A stretch of 64,000 nucleotides of DNA from Gnetum montanum (lineage: Eukaryota > Streptophyta > Gnetopsida > Gnetales > Gnetaceae): the NCBI GenBank assembly GCA_015680685.1, contig MNCI01006836.1, forward strand, positions 63,575 through 127,574, written 5' to 3'. Positions 33,841 to 45,101 of the stretch are shown in pieces. Under the pieces are notes generated by a model that saw nothing but the letters and a program-made list of their open reading frames with translations, was not told where the DNA came from and made no database searches. How positions within the stretch are numbered: the first letter of the stretch is position 1; each line of letters opens with the position of its first letter. Made by a program: the position numbers and the translations under genes.

Positions 33841-35114
33841 CTATTTTAGGCTGTCAAATGCACGCTGGCAATCGTCTGTCCACTCGAAATTAACACCTTT
33901 CTTAAGGAGATGCTGCATAGGGTGTAGTTTATCTGTTAATCTCAAGATGAACAGCCTGATAAACTGTAATCGTCCTTGTAACCCGCGTAATTGCTTAAGA
34001 TTTGTAGGGGGTGTCAGTTCAACGATGGCTTTGACTTTGTCAGGATCCACACGTATACCAGTTTTTGAAACCACAAACCCCAGCATGCGTCCAGTTTTGA
34101 CTCTGAATACGCACTTCTTTGGGTTGAGCCGGAGGTCGTATTTGGAGCATCTTTTAAGTACTAACTCCAGGTCTTTTGAATGATCTTCTGATTTCATATA
34201 CTTGACAGCTATATCATCAACATAATCATTCAGTCTTCCTAAGAGGTAATCACTAAAGATATATGTCATAGCCCGTTGATACGTTGCTCCAGCATTTTTC
34301 AAGCCAAAAGGCATCATGGTATAGCAAAAGGTGCCCAGGGCATCATGAACGTTGTGGTCAGTTGATGTTCTGGGTTGATGCAAATCTGATTATAGCCCGA
34401 AAAGCCATCCATGAAGGATAGAAGCGCATGCCCAGCTGTTGTATCGACTAGTTGGTTGATACTCAGTAGTGGGAAGTTATCCTTGATTGTGGCCTTATTT
34501 AAATCTCAGAAGTCTATACAGATGTGTATGCTTCCGGTCTTCTTTGGAAAGACTACAATGTTAGATACCCAATCCGAGTAATCGACCGCATGGATGAAAC
34601 CAACCTGATATAGTTTGGTGATCTCATCACACATTGCTAGTGTGATCTTCGGTTTGATTTTTCATGCTTTTTGCTTAATCGCTTTGATATGTGGGTCTAG
34701 GATTATGTTATGTTGAATTAACCTTGGATCTAGTCCTAGCATGTCTTTGTATGACCATGCAAATACTGTGACATTGTCCTGGAGGACTTGTTTTATAGTG
34801 TCATGCGTTCCTTGGTCTAACAGAGAACTAACCTTAAGAGTCTTAATCTCACCCCTATGTGTAACCATAGAGACCTCGTTGAGGGGGTCTTCAGTTACAT
34901 CTCCAGCTTCCAGATCTAGTGTGTGCATCGATTGTTCTGGCCAGTCTAGCAATGTTTTCGACGTGGCTATGGTTGTGTCACTAAGGGTAAGGTTAGTTTC
35001 TATTAGTATTGGATCAAGTTGTCTAATGATTTCACCTTGTAGGCCTGTTAAAACTAGCGGTGCAGACAAAGTTTCATCCATTGGCCAATTATCTTGCAAA
35101 ATTATCAAATACAA
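33841..35114 (-). pseudogene. Element C reverse transcriptase
   Basis: The upstream part (35114-34662) is open for 150 codons and includes FAWSYKDMLGLDP, the pol segment before RT. RT landmarks follow in two frames: GFIHAVDYSDWVSNIVVFPKKTG, ICIDF, DNFPL, LLSFMDGFSGYNQI. Then, in the open frame 34383-33841, they continue with TMMPFGLKNAGATYQRAM, the catalytic box NDYVDDI (Y54 VDD, about 34224-34213), LNPKKCVFRV, GFVVSKTGI and a connection domain ending FEWTDDCQRAFDSLK. The catalytic aspartates are intact. A frameshift near 34.39 kb and two or three stops inactivate it. Confidence 0.85.
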
Positions 35115-35579
35115 AAGTAATTAGAAAGATGCTAAGTTTGATGTGATAAGTATTTAACAAATAACGCTTGGTTTAGTCTAAGAGGATGTGATGTGACGTT
35201 ATCGAGTGTAAAAAAAACTAACTGATTTTCAAATTCTGCGAACAGCCTGTAATCAATGCGACCTGATTACGAGGCGATAAGATACAGTAGTTTAGGGTCG
35301 TTTCAGACTGTAATGCATGCGATATCTGTCGCAATTATTGCCTTGATTTTGGGTTCCAGCTCATACTGACACCAGTATTTGGGCAAGTCTCGCTGAAATC
35401 GGGCATCAAGTAGGTTAATTCCGCATATAAGTAAGCAGTTCTCATTGAAAACAGGCTGTTGTCCATTGCGAATTTGAATTCTCAGCCATTACAGAGAGAA
35501 AGAGGAAGAGTAAAAGATTGGAGCATGTTACTTGTGACTTGTGAGAGTGTGAAGGTGTAAAGGTGTTAGAACTGCAACA
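35115..35579. other. Spacer between element C pol and the antisense gene; likely promoter region of the latter
   Basis: No coding stretch is recognised. It would hold the promoter of the antisense gene that starts at 35580. No convincing TATA box was found close to that start. Confidence 0.35.
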
Positions 35580-35994
35580 ATGGTGCCAAAATTAAGAGGG
35601 AAGAACACCAAGTTAGCCAATATTGACGAAGTGCAAGGGAGCCTGCAACGTGCCTCGCAAGCCATGGTCGAAGTGAGAGATGTTACGCCTTTGAATCGGT
35701 AGGCCATCCCTTGCGTATTCACATTGTTTTTAATGACATGTCTCCTTTTTATAGTGTTTACTCTTGTAGCATCGCCTGCGTAAATTAGAGTTTTAGACTA
35801 TAGACCTCGCGTTAAAATGAGGGTTTATACAATAGGATTGCGTCTATCACCATTGTCAGGGACAAACCTTGTATTGTTGCAAGGGTTTAGGCGATTTCGG
35901 CATGAATAGCTAAGCGTAATTTACAGATTTTCTATAATTTAAGCATGCAAATCTGAATCTAGACGTTAATGTGTTTATTATTTTCTTTGTACAG

Positions 35995-36650
35995 TATCAT
36001 GTTAAAACCCATCTTAATCGTCTTAGATATAGTTGGGGTTTTATGCTATATAAACCTGATCGTACCTAATGTTCCTCCCCCTCAAACTCGGTTGCATGGG
36101 AGGGCCATATGGTTCCGAAAGGATGCGCTAGAGTTTCTGTAGTTTTTACTACATAACTACAACATTATTGTATGGTCACACTTTTCGGGAGATATTTTTG
36201 GCACCATTTTGGAACACCTGTTAGTGGGTTCTACACAAGGAATCCTGGCTTTCTTGATAGATGGGGCTATCGACACTGCCCGTCCCCAGGACCTTGAACT
36301 CAGTGCTAGAGGATTGAGGTGCTTAAGTTGGATCTGGGAAATGGCCAGGTTTAGCTATTACCATGTATACAATACTTTGTTCATGGCCCGTCATGTCTCG
36401 ACTTACTTCCAGAACCCACCAGGTACAATGTATTATTCAGGCGAGTAAGTTTTTTTCGTTGGCAATATAGTCATTATGTGTCTAATGTCTGGATTTTTGT
36501 AAAGTGTAAGATAATAATGTGTCGTATGATACAGGTTTTTTATCCATGAGAACAAATTAGTAGGCGATAATGATACGTTAACTTGGACCGAGACGGCAAT
36601 AAAGGCGTTTACCTCGACTAGCAACATACACGCTGGTGTAATAGGGCAGA
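35995..36650 (+). pseudogene. NIF/FCP1 (HAD)-like domain of the antisense gene
   Basis: Exons 2 and 3, joined across 36445-36534 (GTAAGT...ACAG). Landmarks in order: KPILIVLDIVGVLC, LHGRAIWFRKDALEFL, stop (TAG, 36140), FLLHNYNIIVWSHFSGDIF, LRCLSWIWEM, NTLFMARHVSTYFQNPP, then after the intron ENKLVGDNDTL and a helical tail. Plant NIF-family proteins show the same order (motif I, a R-P-...-FL segment, a V-W-S/T-S strand, and an NTL-DDSP-NPP segment with identical NTL-to-NPP spacing). Motif I keeps only its first aspartate, and the DDSP acids are gone. It would therefore be a non-catalytic relative even without the stop. The assignment rests on motif order read by eye. Confidence 0.6.
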
Positions 36651-38046
36651 TTGCCTTCGACATTCATGAATACCCCACCCGTTATGCTGATTCCTTCCAG
36701 AATTGCTAGAATCTCAGGTGGTTACATGAATAATGGACTTTGGACCCGCCCCTTACCGTCGCGGATGTGCAGAGAAAACTTCCTCCATTTCCTTTGCCGT
36801 TTGGACCTGGTGAAATTACTGCATATTTTCTTGTTGCGTATGTAATCGTGAATCTTGAATGTTGCGTAATAATATTTTTTACATGTGTCTTGCATTGTTC
36901 AGTCAGGGAATCCTGGGAGATTACCCTTACAATTTTCGGCCATGAGGTGAATACCCTCCTCTTCTTCTATGGCGACATCAAGAAGGCATAACGCTGGCTC
37001 GGCCATGTGGCAGCCCCAGTTGCGTTGGTTACCAAGCTGCGGGAAGTGAGGCTAATGCACTTATTTTTGGTCGTAACCCCTAATGTTCCTACCAGTGAAA
37101 TATTAACCCTGGTCAACTACTTCAGCGAGAGGGCTAAGCGTTTTTTCACGCGCGTGCATCACGTACGTGTAAATTTTGATATTGACGCTCAGCTATTTGC
37201 AGACCTCTTTGGCCTCCCTTCTGATGGCCTCCCCATAGAGTAAAAAGTGAAGAGGAGCCTCAAGTGTCAGGAGGAGCTGGAGGAGTGGCTAGGGACCAAG
37301 AAGGAGGCTAAGGGGATCCCTTGTAAAAAGATCGAACTAGAGATCGCCAAAATGATTTATCCCCTATTCCGGGCCTGGGCTTTCCCCAAAACACTCTTGC
37401 AGGGGAGGTTCTTTACCATAGAACAGACTCGTATCATGCGGGAGGTTATGGAGGAAGGGACCCAGTTCGACTAAGCAAGCTATTTTGCTGAGGGGTTATG
37501 CACTAAAATGATCAAGCTTTGTCAGAAGGTTTAGTCTCGTTTCAACATGCATTTCACCTTCTTCATAGCTTGCTTTCGGCGTTTTGCCGAATTTTTGGTT
37601 GTCCAAAGGAATGGGGTCTGGGTACAGTAAGACCAAGATCAACTATCCAAACCTTGGATTACCCACATTTTTGGCACTACCCGAGGACAGGATCCCCCAG
37701 AGGGGATTGGCAAGTCTCAGTTTATAACTACAAGGGATTTGGCGGTGCCTCAAGTACGGGTCTCGGACAACGTAGGCTGGGTGATTCCCACTTACACTAG
37801 TGATGCTTCGCAGGGGAAACGCCTGGCGGCAGAAATCGTAGACACTTCAGCTCAATGTAAACGGCCTTGGCTAATCGAGGCCCCTGTGGAACTAGCAAGT
37901 GGCATAGGCCGTACTGTGCAAGTCAGAGTTCAGCAGAGTAAACCTCCACCTGGTAAGTGTAAAGATGTAGTTGTGGCAATTACTGTATTTTGGAACTCTA
38001 TTCAGTATATTTTGAATCATTTAAATGCGTTATGTGATATGAACAG

Positions 38047-39320
38047 CGAGGCCTATGGAGCGGTTGATCCCTGAAATAGGGGCAGTGATATTGAGTCGTG
38101 GGGAAGGAGCCCCAGTTTTGGAAGAGGAGGCCCCAGCTGTTAGGATAAGTGATGCACAAACCCTTGTGTGTGAGGAGAGGGAGGAGGCGGAAGATGTTGA
38201 CACACTCCCCACTGTAATGGGCAGAGGTATGGAGTGTGTTAGAAATTTTAAGGGATCTTGTTAGTAATTAGAAATTTTAACTAAATTACACTATAGGTGA
38301 AGAAGATGCATCCATGTCTACCGCTGTGAGCAGAGCATGGAGGGAATTTCCTGACAAGTTTGCCTTCATGGAAGGCGTTGTCAGTGATATGATCGAGCGT
38401 CTCGAGCGCATCAATCCTGAGGCTGGTATGTTACAGCTATAATAGGTTTATTTTATTATAAAGTGGTAATGTTTCATTTATATTGATAATGTTTGCTATT
38501 AGAAGCTCGCCTTCGATGGGACCCAACGGAGCCCATTGATTTGGACATAGTGGAGCCTTCATCAGACGAGGTGGTTATGCTGCATAACATTTATGAAGAG
38601 ATGCATAAATGTGCGTTACGCTCGACTCGCTCCTTGTGGGAGAGCAAAAATGTCAATGAAGACCTCTGAAAAAGGTTGCAGAGGTCAGAGAGGGAAAAGG
38701 AGTCTTTGGCCAAAGAGGTCGGAGACTTAAAATCATGATGCAAATTCCTGCAGGCACGGGAAATAGGGGTAGAGGACTGGCATACAGCTGTTATTGACTA
38801 CTCTCGCTATTGGACCGTAGTCAGGAACAACGTGCAAACCAATCAGGAGTTGGTAGAGCAGAGGATGCAAATAGAGCTGTTATCTCAGAAAAGCCAAGAC
38901 TGGAAGGATTTCTGCGCAAGCATGCAAGAGTGGGGGCAGAAGGAAAAGGATCACAAGCATTTGTATAAGTGAGAGTGTCTCTCTTATCGTCAGCATTACC
39001 GTGATTCTACCGTCGAAGCTCAATCCTTGCGGGTATTCCTTGATGTCATTGGTGCATCCAAAGCTTTCGAGGAGTTTCAGGAGCAGGTGACTGTAAGAGC
39101 GTCTCCGGAAAGAGAGATTACTCTTCCTGGGGGTGAGACTATTGTCCCTACCTTCTTCCCTAAACCGCCTCGATGGACTAGTGTGGACAAAGGGAAGGTG
39201 AAGGCTGGAACTGCTCTGGAGAATGAAGTATGGTCTGAGTTAACTGAAGATGAAATCATGCAGTGACTATGGGTTAGTTTAGAAAAGCTCCCCTTTGCTG
39301 CAGAAGCAGGACCATCACGA
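38047..39320 (+). pseudogene. Acidic and coiled-coil part of the antisense gene
   Basis: Exons 5 to 7. Exon 5 is acidic (EEREEAEDVDTLP), and exon 6 reads GEEDASMSTAVSRAWREF and DMIERLERINPEA. Exon 7 carries long K/E/Q/R-rich helical runs (SEREKESLAKEVGDLK, VEQRMQIELLSQKSQ, WGQKEKDHKHLYK) broken by TGA codons near 38667, 38736, 38970 and 39264. Each TGA would be CGA before a C-to-T change. The layout matches the decayed gene at 1620-4390 on the minus strand. No domain name is assigned. Confidence 0.55.
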
Positions 39321-39630
39321 GTAAGTTTGAATATTATTGAATCTAAATTTTCTGATTATGGTGTCAAGTCTTTGCTAATGTATTTGCGGTATGTAGGTAC
39401 AAGAATTGGATGGAGAAGGCGAATAGGGTGAGGAGCAAGTGCAGACAGAGGAGCGTAATGATGAAGAACGTCCTCCTGTGGAGCTGGTGTTAGAGCAAGG
39501 ACCTCGTGAGGATGACATTCCTCATGAAAGAATATCTTCTAAAAGGAACAACCCACTTCAGGATGATTTATTAGGCTTAGAGCCGGATCTGAGGGATACG
39601 GGTGACAGTGGCACCAGGGGGAATGCGTAA

Positions 39631-40379
39631 CTGTGATTTACGCATGATTTTATTGATTGGAATTGAACAATGGTCGTATGAATTTTGGAAAGACTGGCTA
39701 TAAGATCTACTGTATGGTTTTAAATGTTATTATATATATTTTTTAGTTTTATGTCTTTATTTGCAACGCGTAAGTGTAGTTGATAAAGGTTTTGAATAAG
39801 TTACGTTGTTGTGAAATGGAATTGCTAGTTTAAGGCCATCGTGGGCTATCATGTAAGATTTGCGTAAGATACCAGGGAACTAGTTTTAGGCTGTTGCGGG
39901 CCTTTGCTAGTTTAAGGCCATTGTGGACCGTCACTAGTTTTAGGCTATTGCGGAACATCTGCGTAAGTCTGTAAGTATAATTGATAATGTACATTTATGC
40001 GTAGTTGAGCTAATGTGACTAATAGCAATCAAAGTGCTTAAATTATGTAAAAATGAGGGATGTAAATAGAGTAATAGACAGAAAGCGTAAATACATGTAC
40101 ACAGAAAACTATCAATCAAATTCGATAAGCGTAAGCGGAAAACTAGTGGAAGCGTAGCAATGCGTGTAAATGCCACTCAGATTAATCGCTAATTTGCAAT
40201 TGTTTCTTGATGGCCTTCACATTTAGCAATGCGTAAGGCCGGGAAGACTTGCGGCCTGACTCTTCCATACTATTATCCTAAAATGGTAGGTCGGCCTAGG
40301 CTAGACTGTCATCATTTGGTTTGGTTTGTTCAGGGATTCGGGGATGGGTCTGATCATCGGATCTTTCTATCTCCGAACC
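39631..40379. other. Spacer with TAGTTTTAGGC repeats between antisense gene and protease
   Basis: At 39825-39960 four units of the type CTAGTTTTAGGCTATTGCGG occur, related to the array at 31060-31600 and to 21785-21920 in element D. GCGTAA words are very frequent (about ten in 600 bases). The spacer also holds the shared 3' ends of two convergent units: the antisense gene and gag-protease. Confidence 0.55.
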
Positions 40380-40790
40380 CTATTCTTCTTCGATATTGTT
40401 GACAGTCCTGGGGATGATTTCATCACTGCGTATCACTACTTCTCCCCCTGCGTAAGGGAGATGTATTTCTTGATGGATTGGTGATGAAACTGCCCTCAGT
40501 TGGGCTAGCCAGGACCTCTCCAAGATCATGTTGAAACCAGGCATCTCCTCGACAACGAGGAATGTAGCATCTGTTGGGAATTGATCCCCTACCACAAATT
40601 CAATGCGTACCATCCCCTTGACTTGAACCTATGTTCCGTTGAACGACTTTATGCACATTGTCATTGTGGGACTGATCTGGTCGACCAAACCCAACTTATC
40701 CACAATGGGATAAGGAATAACATTTATAGCCGTGCCATCGTCCATGTGCACCCTTCAGAAACGGTATTGACTGACCCGAATGGTGATGAA
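40380..40790 (-). pseudogene. Element C aspartic protease
   Basis: The active site reads VHMDDGTAINVIPYPIVDKL near 40740, with a D-D-G triad as in other Tat/Ogre proteases. The C-terminal half (40613-40380) is open and includes DATFLVVEEMPGFNMIL followed by RSWLAQL. The same protein, more decayed, is in element D (22160-22690). Two stops separate the halves. Confidence 0.7.
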
Positions 40791-43700
40791 CATGGGTTTA
40801 GTTGTTACTTGACCTTTCTCAGGATCATCTTTAATGGATTCATCATGAAAGATCAATGAGGTAGGTTTAGGTTGCTCAGCGTCAAAGGGAAACATGACAG
40901 TGTGTATCACTTCCTCCTCCGCTGGTAATCTTTCATCCACAGGTATGGATGTTAGCATATGGACCATGGCCTCACAGTGTTTTTGAGATGTCATAAGTAG
41001 ATCATAGAGGCTTAGCATTGTATTTTTTTTAGAGCCTGTTTGACCTGTGTAAACACGTCGAGGAGATCCCATTCTCTACTAGCTTGTTTGTCCCCTCTGT
41101 CTTCTTCCATTTGCCCCAAGAGATGAATCTCCCAAGGTGGAACAACGTCGGTCGAAGGGTTGCTCTTTTTCTTGCTGAGGGGAGGTGGCTGTGTTTCTGT
41201 ACCCTTGTCTTGCCCAGAAGGCGCGGACGTAGGGACAGAGGCCAAGGGCCTGGGCCTAGCGTAGTATGGTTTTTAGTGGCATTGACTGATGTGTCCCCTC
41301 CCCTTTGTTTATTAGGTGATGATTGACGGTTTTGGTCAGAGGCTTACCCCTACGTAAAAGGAGAGACCGATGGTTTTGGTGCTCTGAGGATAAAAGGCAC
41401 TTTAGGTGTAGGCGTGGACATGGCCGCGGCTTTACCGTTAGAGCAAGGCTGAGTTAAATCTGGTAAAGGCACCTGAATGACAAAGGGTGACCTCGAGATG
41501 CCACTGACTACTGGTGAAAAGCTTGTCCCCCGAGGTGAACTGATAGGCATGCATAAAAAAAAAGGTTATTTTAGTGGTACCCTCCTTTCACTATCTGTAC
41601 TCACCATGTTGATTGTATAGGGTGCATTGTTTGCATTTAATGGATCCTTGTACACATGCAACGCTTGGTTTTCCGGATGCATTTGACTACTACCATCTAG
41701 TTTCAGAGAACCATTGTCGATCATGCATTGAATGTCATCTTTCAACGCCCAACAGTAATCTGTGTCATGACCACACAACTAGTGGTAGTCACAGAAACGG
41801 TCCAGCCTGAAAGACCTCAGAACTGGTGGTTCATCTGGTAGGGCCAAAGAAGGATTCTTCAGTAGTTCACAATGACGCCTATGACGCTTCAGAGCTTCCT
41901 TAGATACCTTCTTAGTCTGAATGTATCTTGCCCCTAATAGTTGCTTCAACAGTTTCGAATGTTTTACAGGTAGGGCTGTATACTTTGAGCGATCTTTACA
42001 CTCAAAGTTTGGTTTTGGCTGGGGGGCTTTTCAGTGGTAGATGTATCTTAGCTAGTGCTGCTCACACTAGCCGTGGTCTTAGGAGACACCGTAGGTGCCT
42101 TCTTGTTTTTGTTCTTAGCATCCTCAGCCAACGCAGCTACCGTCGTTGTTGTTGCTTTGCCTTGATCCTTACCCTTTTTGTTAGCATTTTTATAGGTGAC
42201 ATACACCGGGTCTTTGCTAGCCTCCACGGCATCTTGGATGCTTTTAGTCTGGGCGAAGGCCTGATGTAAAGAGCTAAGGGAAAGGTAATATAGCTTAGAC
42301 TTAATGAAGTCATTAACTGCTCCTTTCAATATGGCTAGCAAATAGGCCTCCGCGATTGGCTGACGAATTTCGTTCAAAGTAGAACTCCATCACTGTATGA
42401 ACTTTTGGACTGGTTCGAGCGGTTCTTGTTTCACTCCCATAAGTTGATCTAATGTGACCTCTGGCTTTAGGTTGTATTTAAAGCGAGTCATGAATTGTAT
42501 CAGGAGCTCTTCCAAGGTTGAGATGGAAGAGCGAGGGAGGGCTTGATACCAATCCAAAGCTTTCCCTGCTAGAGACATCGCAAAGATGTGGAAGATTGTG
42601 CGAGGCCATTGGTGTAACAACAAGGATTCAGATCTGAAGGTAACCAGGTGAGCGTTGGGATCTCCCTCCCCATTATATTTAGTGAAATGGGGTAAGGACA
42701 TCCCTAGGGGCAATGATAGCATGGGGACCGCTGGACTAATGAGATCATCTTGATAGAAATCCATGATCTGTATAGTCTTAGAGCCAGCAGCCTTAAGGCG
42801 TCTACCTCCTCAGTGAGGGTCTGAATGAGTAAGAAAGCTTAATCTAAGCCTGTTGATGAAGATGTCTGTGCGGGAGGAGTAGGGGATTGACCTGAAAGAG
42901 TTGCGCCAGGCAATGGGAATGGAGGAATGATTTGGCTGGTAGATGATGCGGCGGGGATCCCTGCAGAAAGAGGTGCCTGTGAGGACCACCATCCACCGAT
43001 TTGAGAAGAGAGATTGGCCGCCGCTGGCTGTGTAGGATAGGGATGATAAAGATATTGTGGGACCATCTGTGGAACATGCGTTGTGGGTGCAGCCAAGGGT
43101 TGCACACCGTATACCGCAGACTGATTATGTTGTGCCACGGGAATGATCCACTGACTTGCAATGGGCTGTTGGACGGATATCTATGGCTGAACAACGGTTG
43201 TGGTCTGTTGGGTTGGAGGGGGCGACAATGATAAAGTTTATGTTGGATTTTGCACTGGGCGGGTTGTAAACATGGCTTGGGGTTGGATCTGAGGGATGAA
43301 ATGAGGCGCGGTGGATGCAGGGACCACCGGCGGAATGCTGATTACGTGTGGTGATGAGACCATCCCTAGGTTATTTTGAGGTGGTATTTGCACCTGTAGG
43401 ACGGTTGACTGCGTAGTGACCTATAGGATGACAGGAATGTGAGTTTGAGTGGTTATGGCTTGATTAAGAGGGGAGGCTTCTCCTGTAAGAGAAAACTGGG
43501 AATTTATGTATGTATGGGGACTAAGAGTGTGATATGAATGTTCAGACTGGGCTGCAAATTCATCATCTTCTTCCTCCCCGTTCTGAGGTTCCAGCATAGA
43601 CCGACTCCTAGCCATGACCAATTGTGTTATGATTTCATGGTAATTTTCTGTCAGGGGGATGATGTCATAGGCGGTAAGGGTGAAATCTTGATCCCCTCTA

Positions 43701-43966
43701 TGGATCAGCTCAAAGTTTCTTTTCACTTCAATCTCAGCTCGGCTGAGAGCAAGCTTTGCCTGAATTTTGACACAAATAAAAGTATATTCCTCAGGTGTCA
43801 CAATGGTGAATATAAGATCTTTGCCCTGTAACCTCAATGAACGACGCGACGGTCCCTAAGGTCCTATAACACCAGAGGCTAGTCCAGTGGCGGCGATGGG
43901 ATTCACAGATGTGGGACCCGAGTCAGTGGTAATCATGGCGGCTGTGGTTGTGTATGCAGAATCCAT
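40791..43966 (-). pseudogene. Element C gag
   Basis: The start is taken at the ATG at 43966 (MDSAYTTTAAM). The N-terminal third (43837-43421 and 43138-42839) is a mixed helical then P/Q/S-rich segment. The capsid-type gag domain lies at 42764-42050: FTKYNGEGDPNAHL, KALDWYQALP, IQFMTRFKYNL, QKFIQRW, then after a shift EAYLLAILKGAVNDFIKSKLY. Downstream, GHDTDYCWALKDDIQCMIDNGSL (quoted in part as motif GHDTDYCWALK) at 41778-41690 is the conserved segment found in Tat gags before the protease. LYDLLMTSQKHCEAM at about 41.0 kb matches element D. Stops and frameshifts are moderate. Confidence 0.75.
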
Positions 43967-44041
43967 TAGTCAAGTGGATTAACAGTGACAAATGACTAGA
44001 TCTAACAAGTGATGGACAAAGAAGATCTAAAAAGAATCCAT
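43967..44041 (-). other. Leader of element C with presumed primer binding site
   Basis: Inside the 5' LTR the element strand reads ATGGATTCTTTTTAGATC. A primer site should start at TGG, but I do not recognise the matching tRNA. Position is the only support. Confidence 0.35.
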
Positions 44042-45101
44042 TGCCAACCGTACCAGATGATTTCTCGATCTCTGATCTATCCTCTTTTCCTTCGGTAGCC
44101 TCTACTCAAAGCTGCTGATGATCACCGATGGGGAGAACTGTGTTTTTTTGCCCAAAAGGTATGATTGCTCCTACTGCCAATGCTCAAAGATGTCTCTTGT
44201 CTCTGCTCGAAGATGATAACTGCCAAAAATTGAAGAAGCCCCTTGTTTCTTTATCAACTGGAGTATTTATAAGTTCCACAACACGTGGAGAAGGCATGGC
44301 CCTGATGGCATGTGTCTCGAACCCTCAAAATACCATTGACTTGTCCAATTTCATGTTGAAACTGACTATGTCACATCACATTTCTAGAAGATGGGACGAA
44401 GTACACTGTTAACACTTTTGCCAAAGCTGCTTCATGATTACGCACAACATGCTCATCAGCGTATTGTTCGTGTGGATAGCAGATGCGTAACTGCTTCAGT
44501 CGGCTTTACGCTGTATTACACTTGTTTACACTGCGTCGCATGGCAGAGCGTAATAGAGCATGGGAGTAGTTGGTACCAGCTTTTTTACGCTTGTTTACAC
44601 TGCGGAGCATAATAGAGCATAGACAATGGTCAACTTCCAATAAATTACGCTTTTCTACGCTGTGTAGTGTAATGAGTGTAAAGTGACCAATCTGCAAAAA
44701 GAATAAATTAATCTGTTGCACTTCCTTTGACTCTGACTTTGCTTTTCTTGAAGCTCATTACGCTGCTCTGTGTAACGGAGCGTAAACTCAGCCTTGAGCA
44801 AAGGACTTAGCCGAATATGTGACATGTCGCATATTACAGTGTTTAGGCTTTAAACTTCATCAAATCTGCCGAAGTAAGTCACCTTCTGATATTGGACTAT
44901 GTTGCAGAATTACGCTAAGAGACACTATGCTATGTTGCGTAATGTAGCATAAAGAGAGAAGTTTTGAAATCTGTAAGGAACTTGGAGACTTGATGCAGCA
45001 CGCCTCTTTGCCTTGCTTTGCCTTCTGAAATTTTGCCATGAACTTTCACCCAAATCGTGAATCTTCGCCTTAGGCCAATTCGCAATTTCTACGGTGTTTC
45101 A
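44042..45101 (-). repeat. Element C 5' LTR
   Basis: 1060 bp, aligned end to end with 28856-29913 at roughly 93% over a sampled stretch. TATA box (CTTATAAATAC) near 44263-44274. Starts TGAAACACCGTAG (45101) and ends GGTTGGCA (44042) on the element strand. Confidence 0.85.

Larger units (their letters stand above)
35580..39630 (+). pseudogene. Intron-containing antisense gene in element C: NIF/FCP1-like N-terminus, coiled-coil C-terminus
   Basis: Eight exons can be placed: 35580-35698, 35995-36444, 36535-36837, 36907-37952, 38047-38226, 38297-38425, 38503-39320 and 39397-39630. All seven introns (69-296 bases) have GT...AG ends, and every junction keeps the frame, giving 1,093 codons without a frameshift. 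Residues about 40-250 resemble NIF/FCP1 HAD phosphatases: VLDIVGVLC (motif I, second acid replaced), GRAIWFRKDALEFL, NIIVWSHFS, and NTL then 11 residues then NPP. The DD of the last motif is absent. The middle (about 290-630) has no clear family; FADLFGLPSDGLPIE is weakly like plant transposon-associated proteins. The rest is acidic and coiled-coil-like. About a dozen in-frame stops occur, almost all explainable as CGA, CAA or CAG changed by C to T. It lies between protease and RT, opposite in strand to the element. Confidence 0.7.
28856..45101 (-). mobile_element. Element C: Tat/Ogre-like Ty3/gypsy retrotransposon with an antisense gene
   Basis: A 16.2-kb element on the minus strand, nested in element B. 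Order in its own orientation: 5' LTR (44042-45101), leader, gag (43966 to about 40.8 kb), protease (40790-40380), a 5-kb region with an intron-containing gene on the opposite strand (35580-39630), RT (35114-33841), RNase H, archaeal-type RNase H (33357-32791), integrase (32760-31640), tandem repeats (31600-31060), a polypurine tract and the 3' LTR (28856-29913). The second RNase H and the 3' tandem repeats are hallmarks of the Tat/Ogre lineage. LTRs differ by roughly 7% over a sampled 87 bases. No target duplication is found (GATGT left, TGATT right), because the left flank is the orphan segment. The element is noticeably richer in G+C than its surroundings. Confidence 0.85.
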
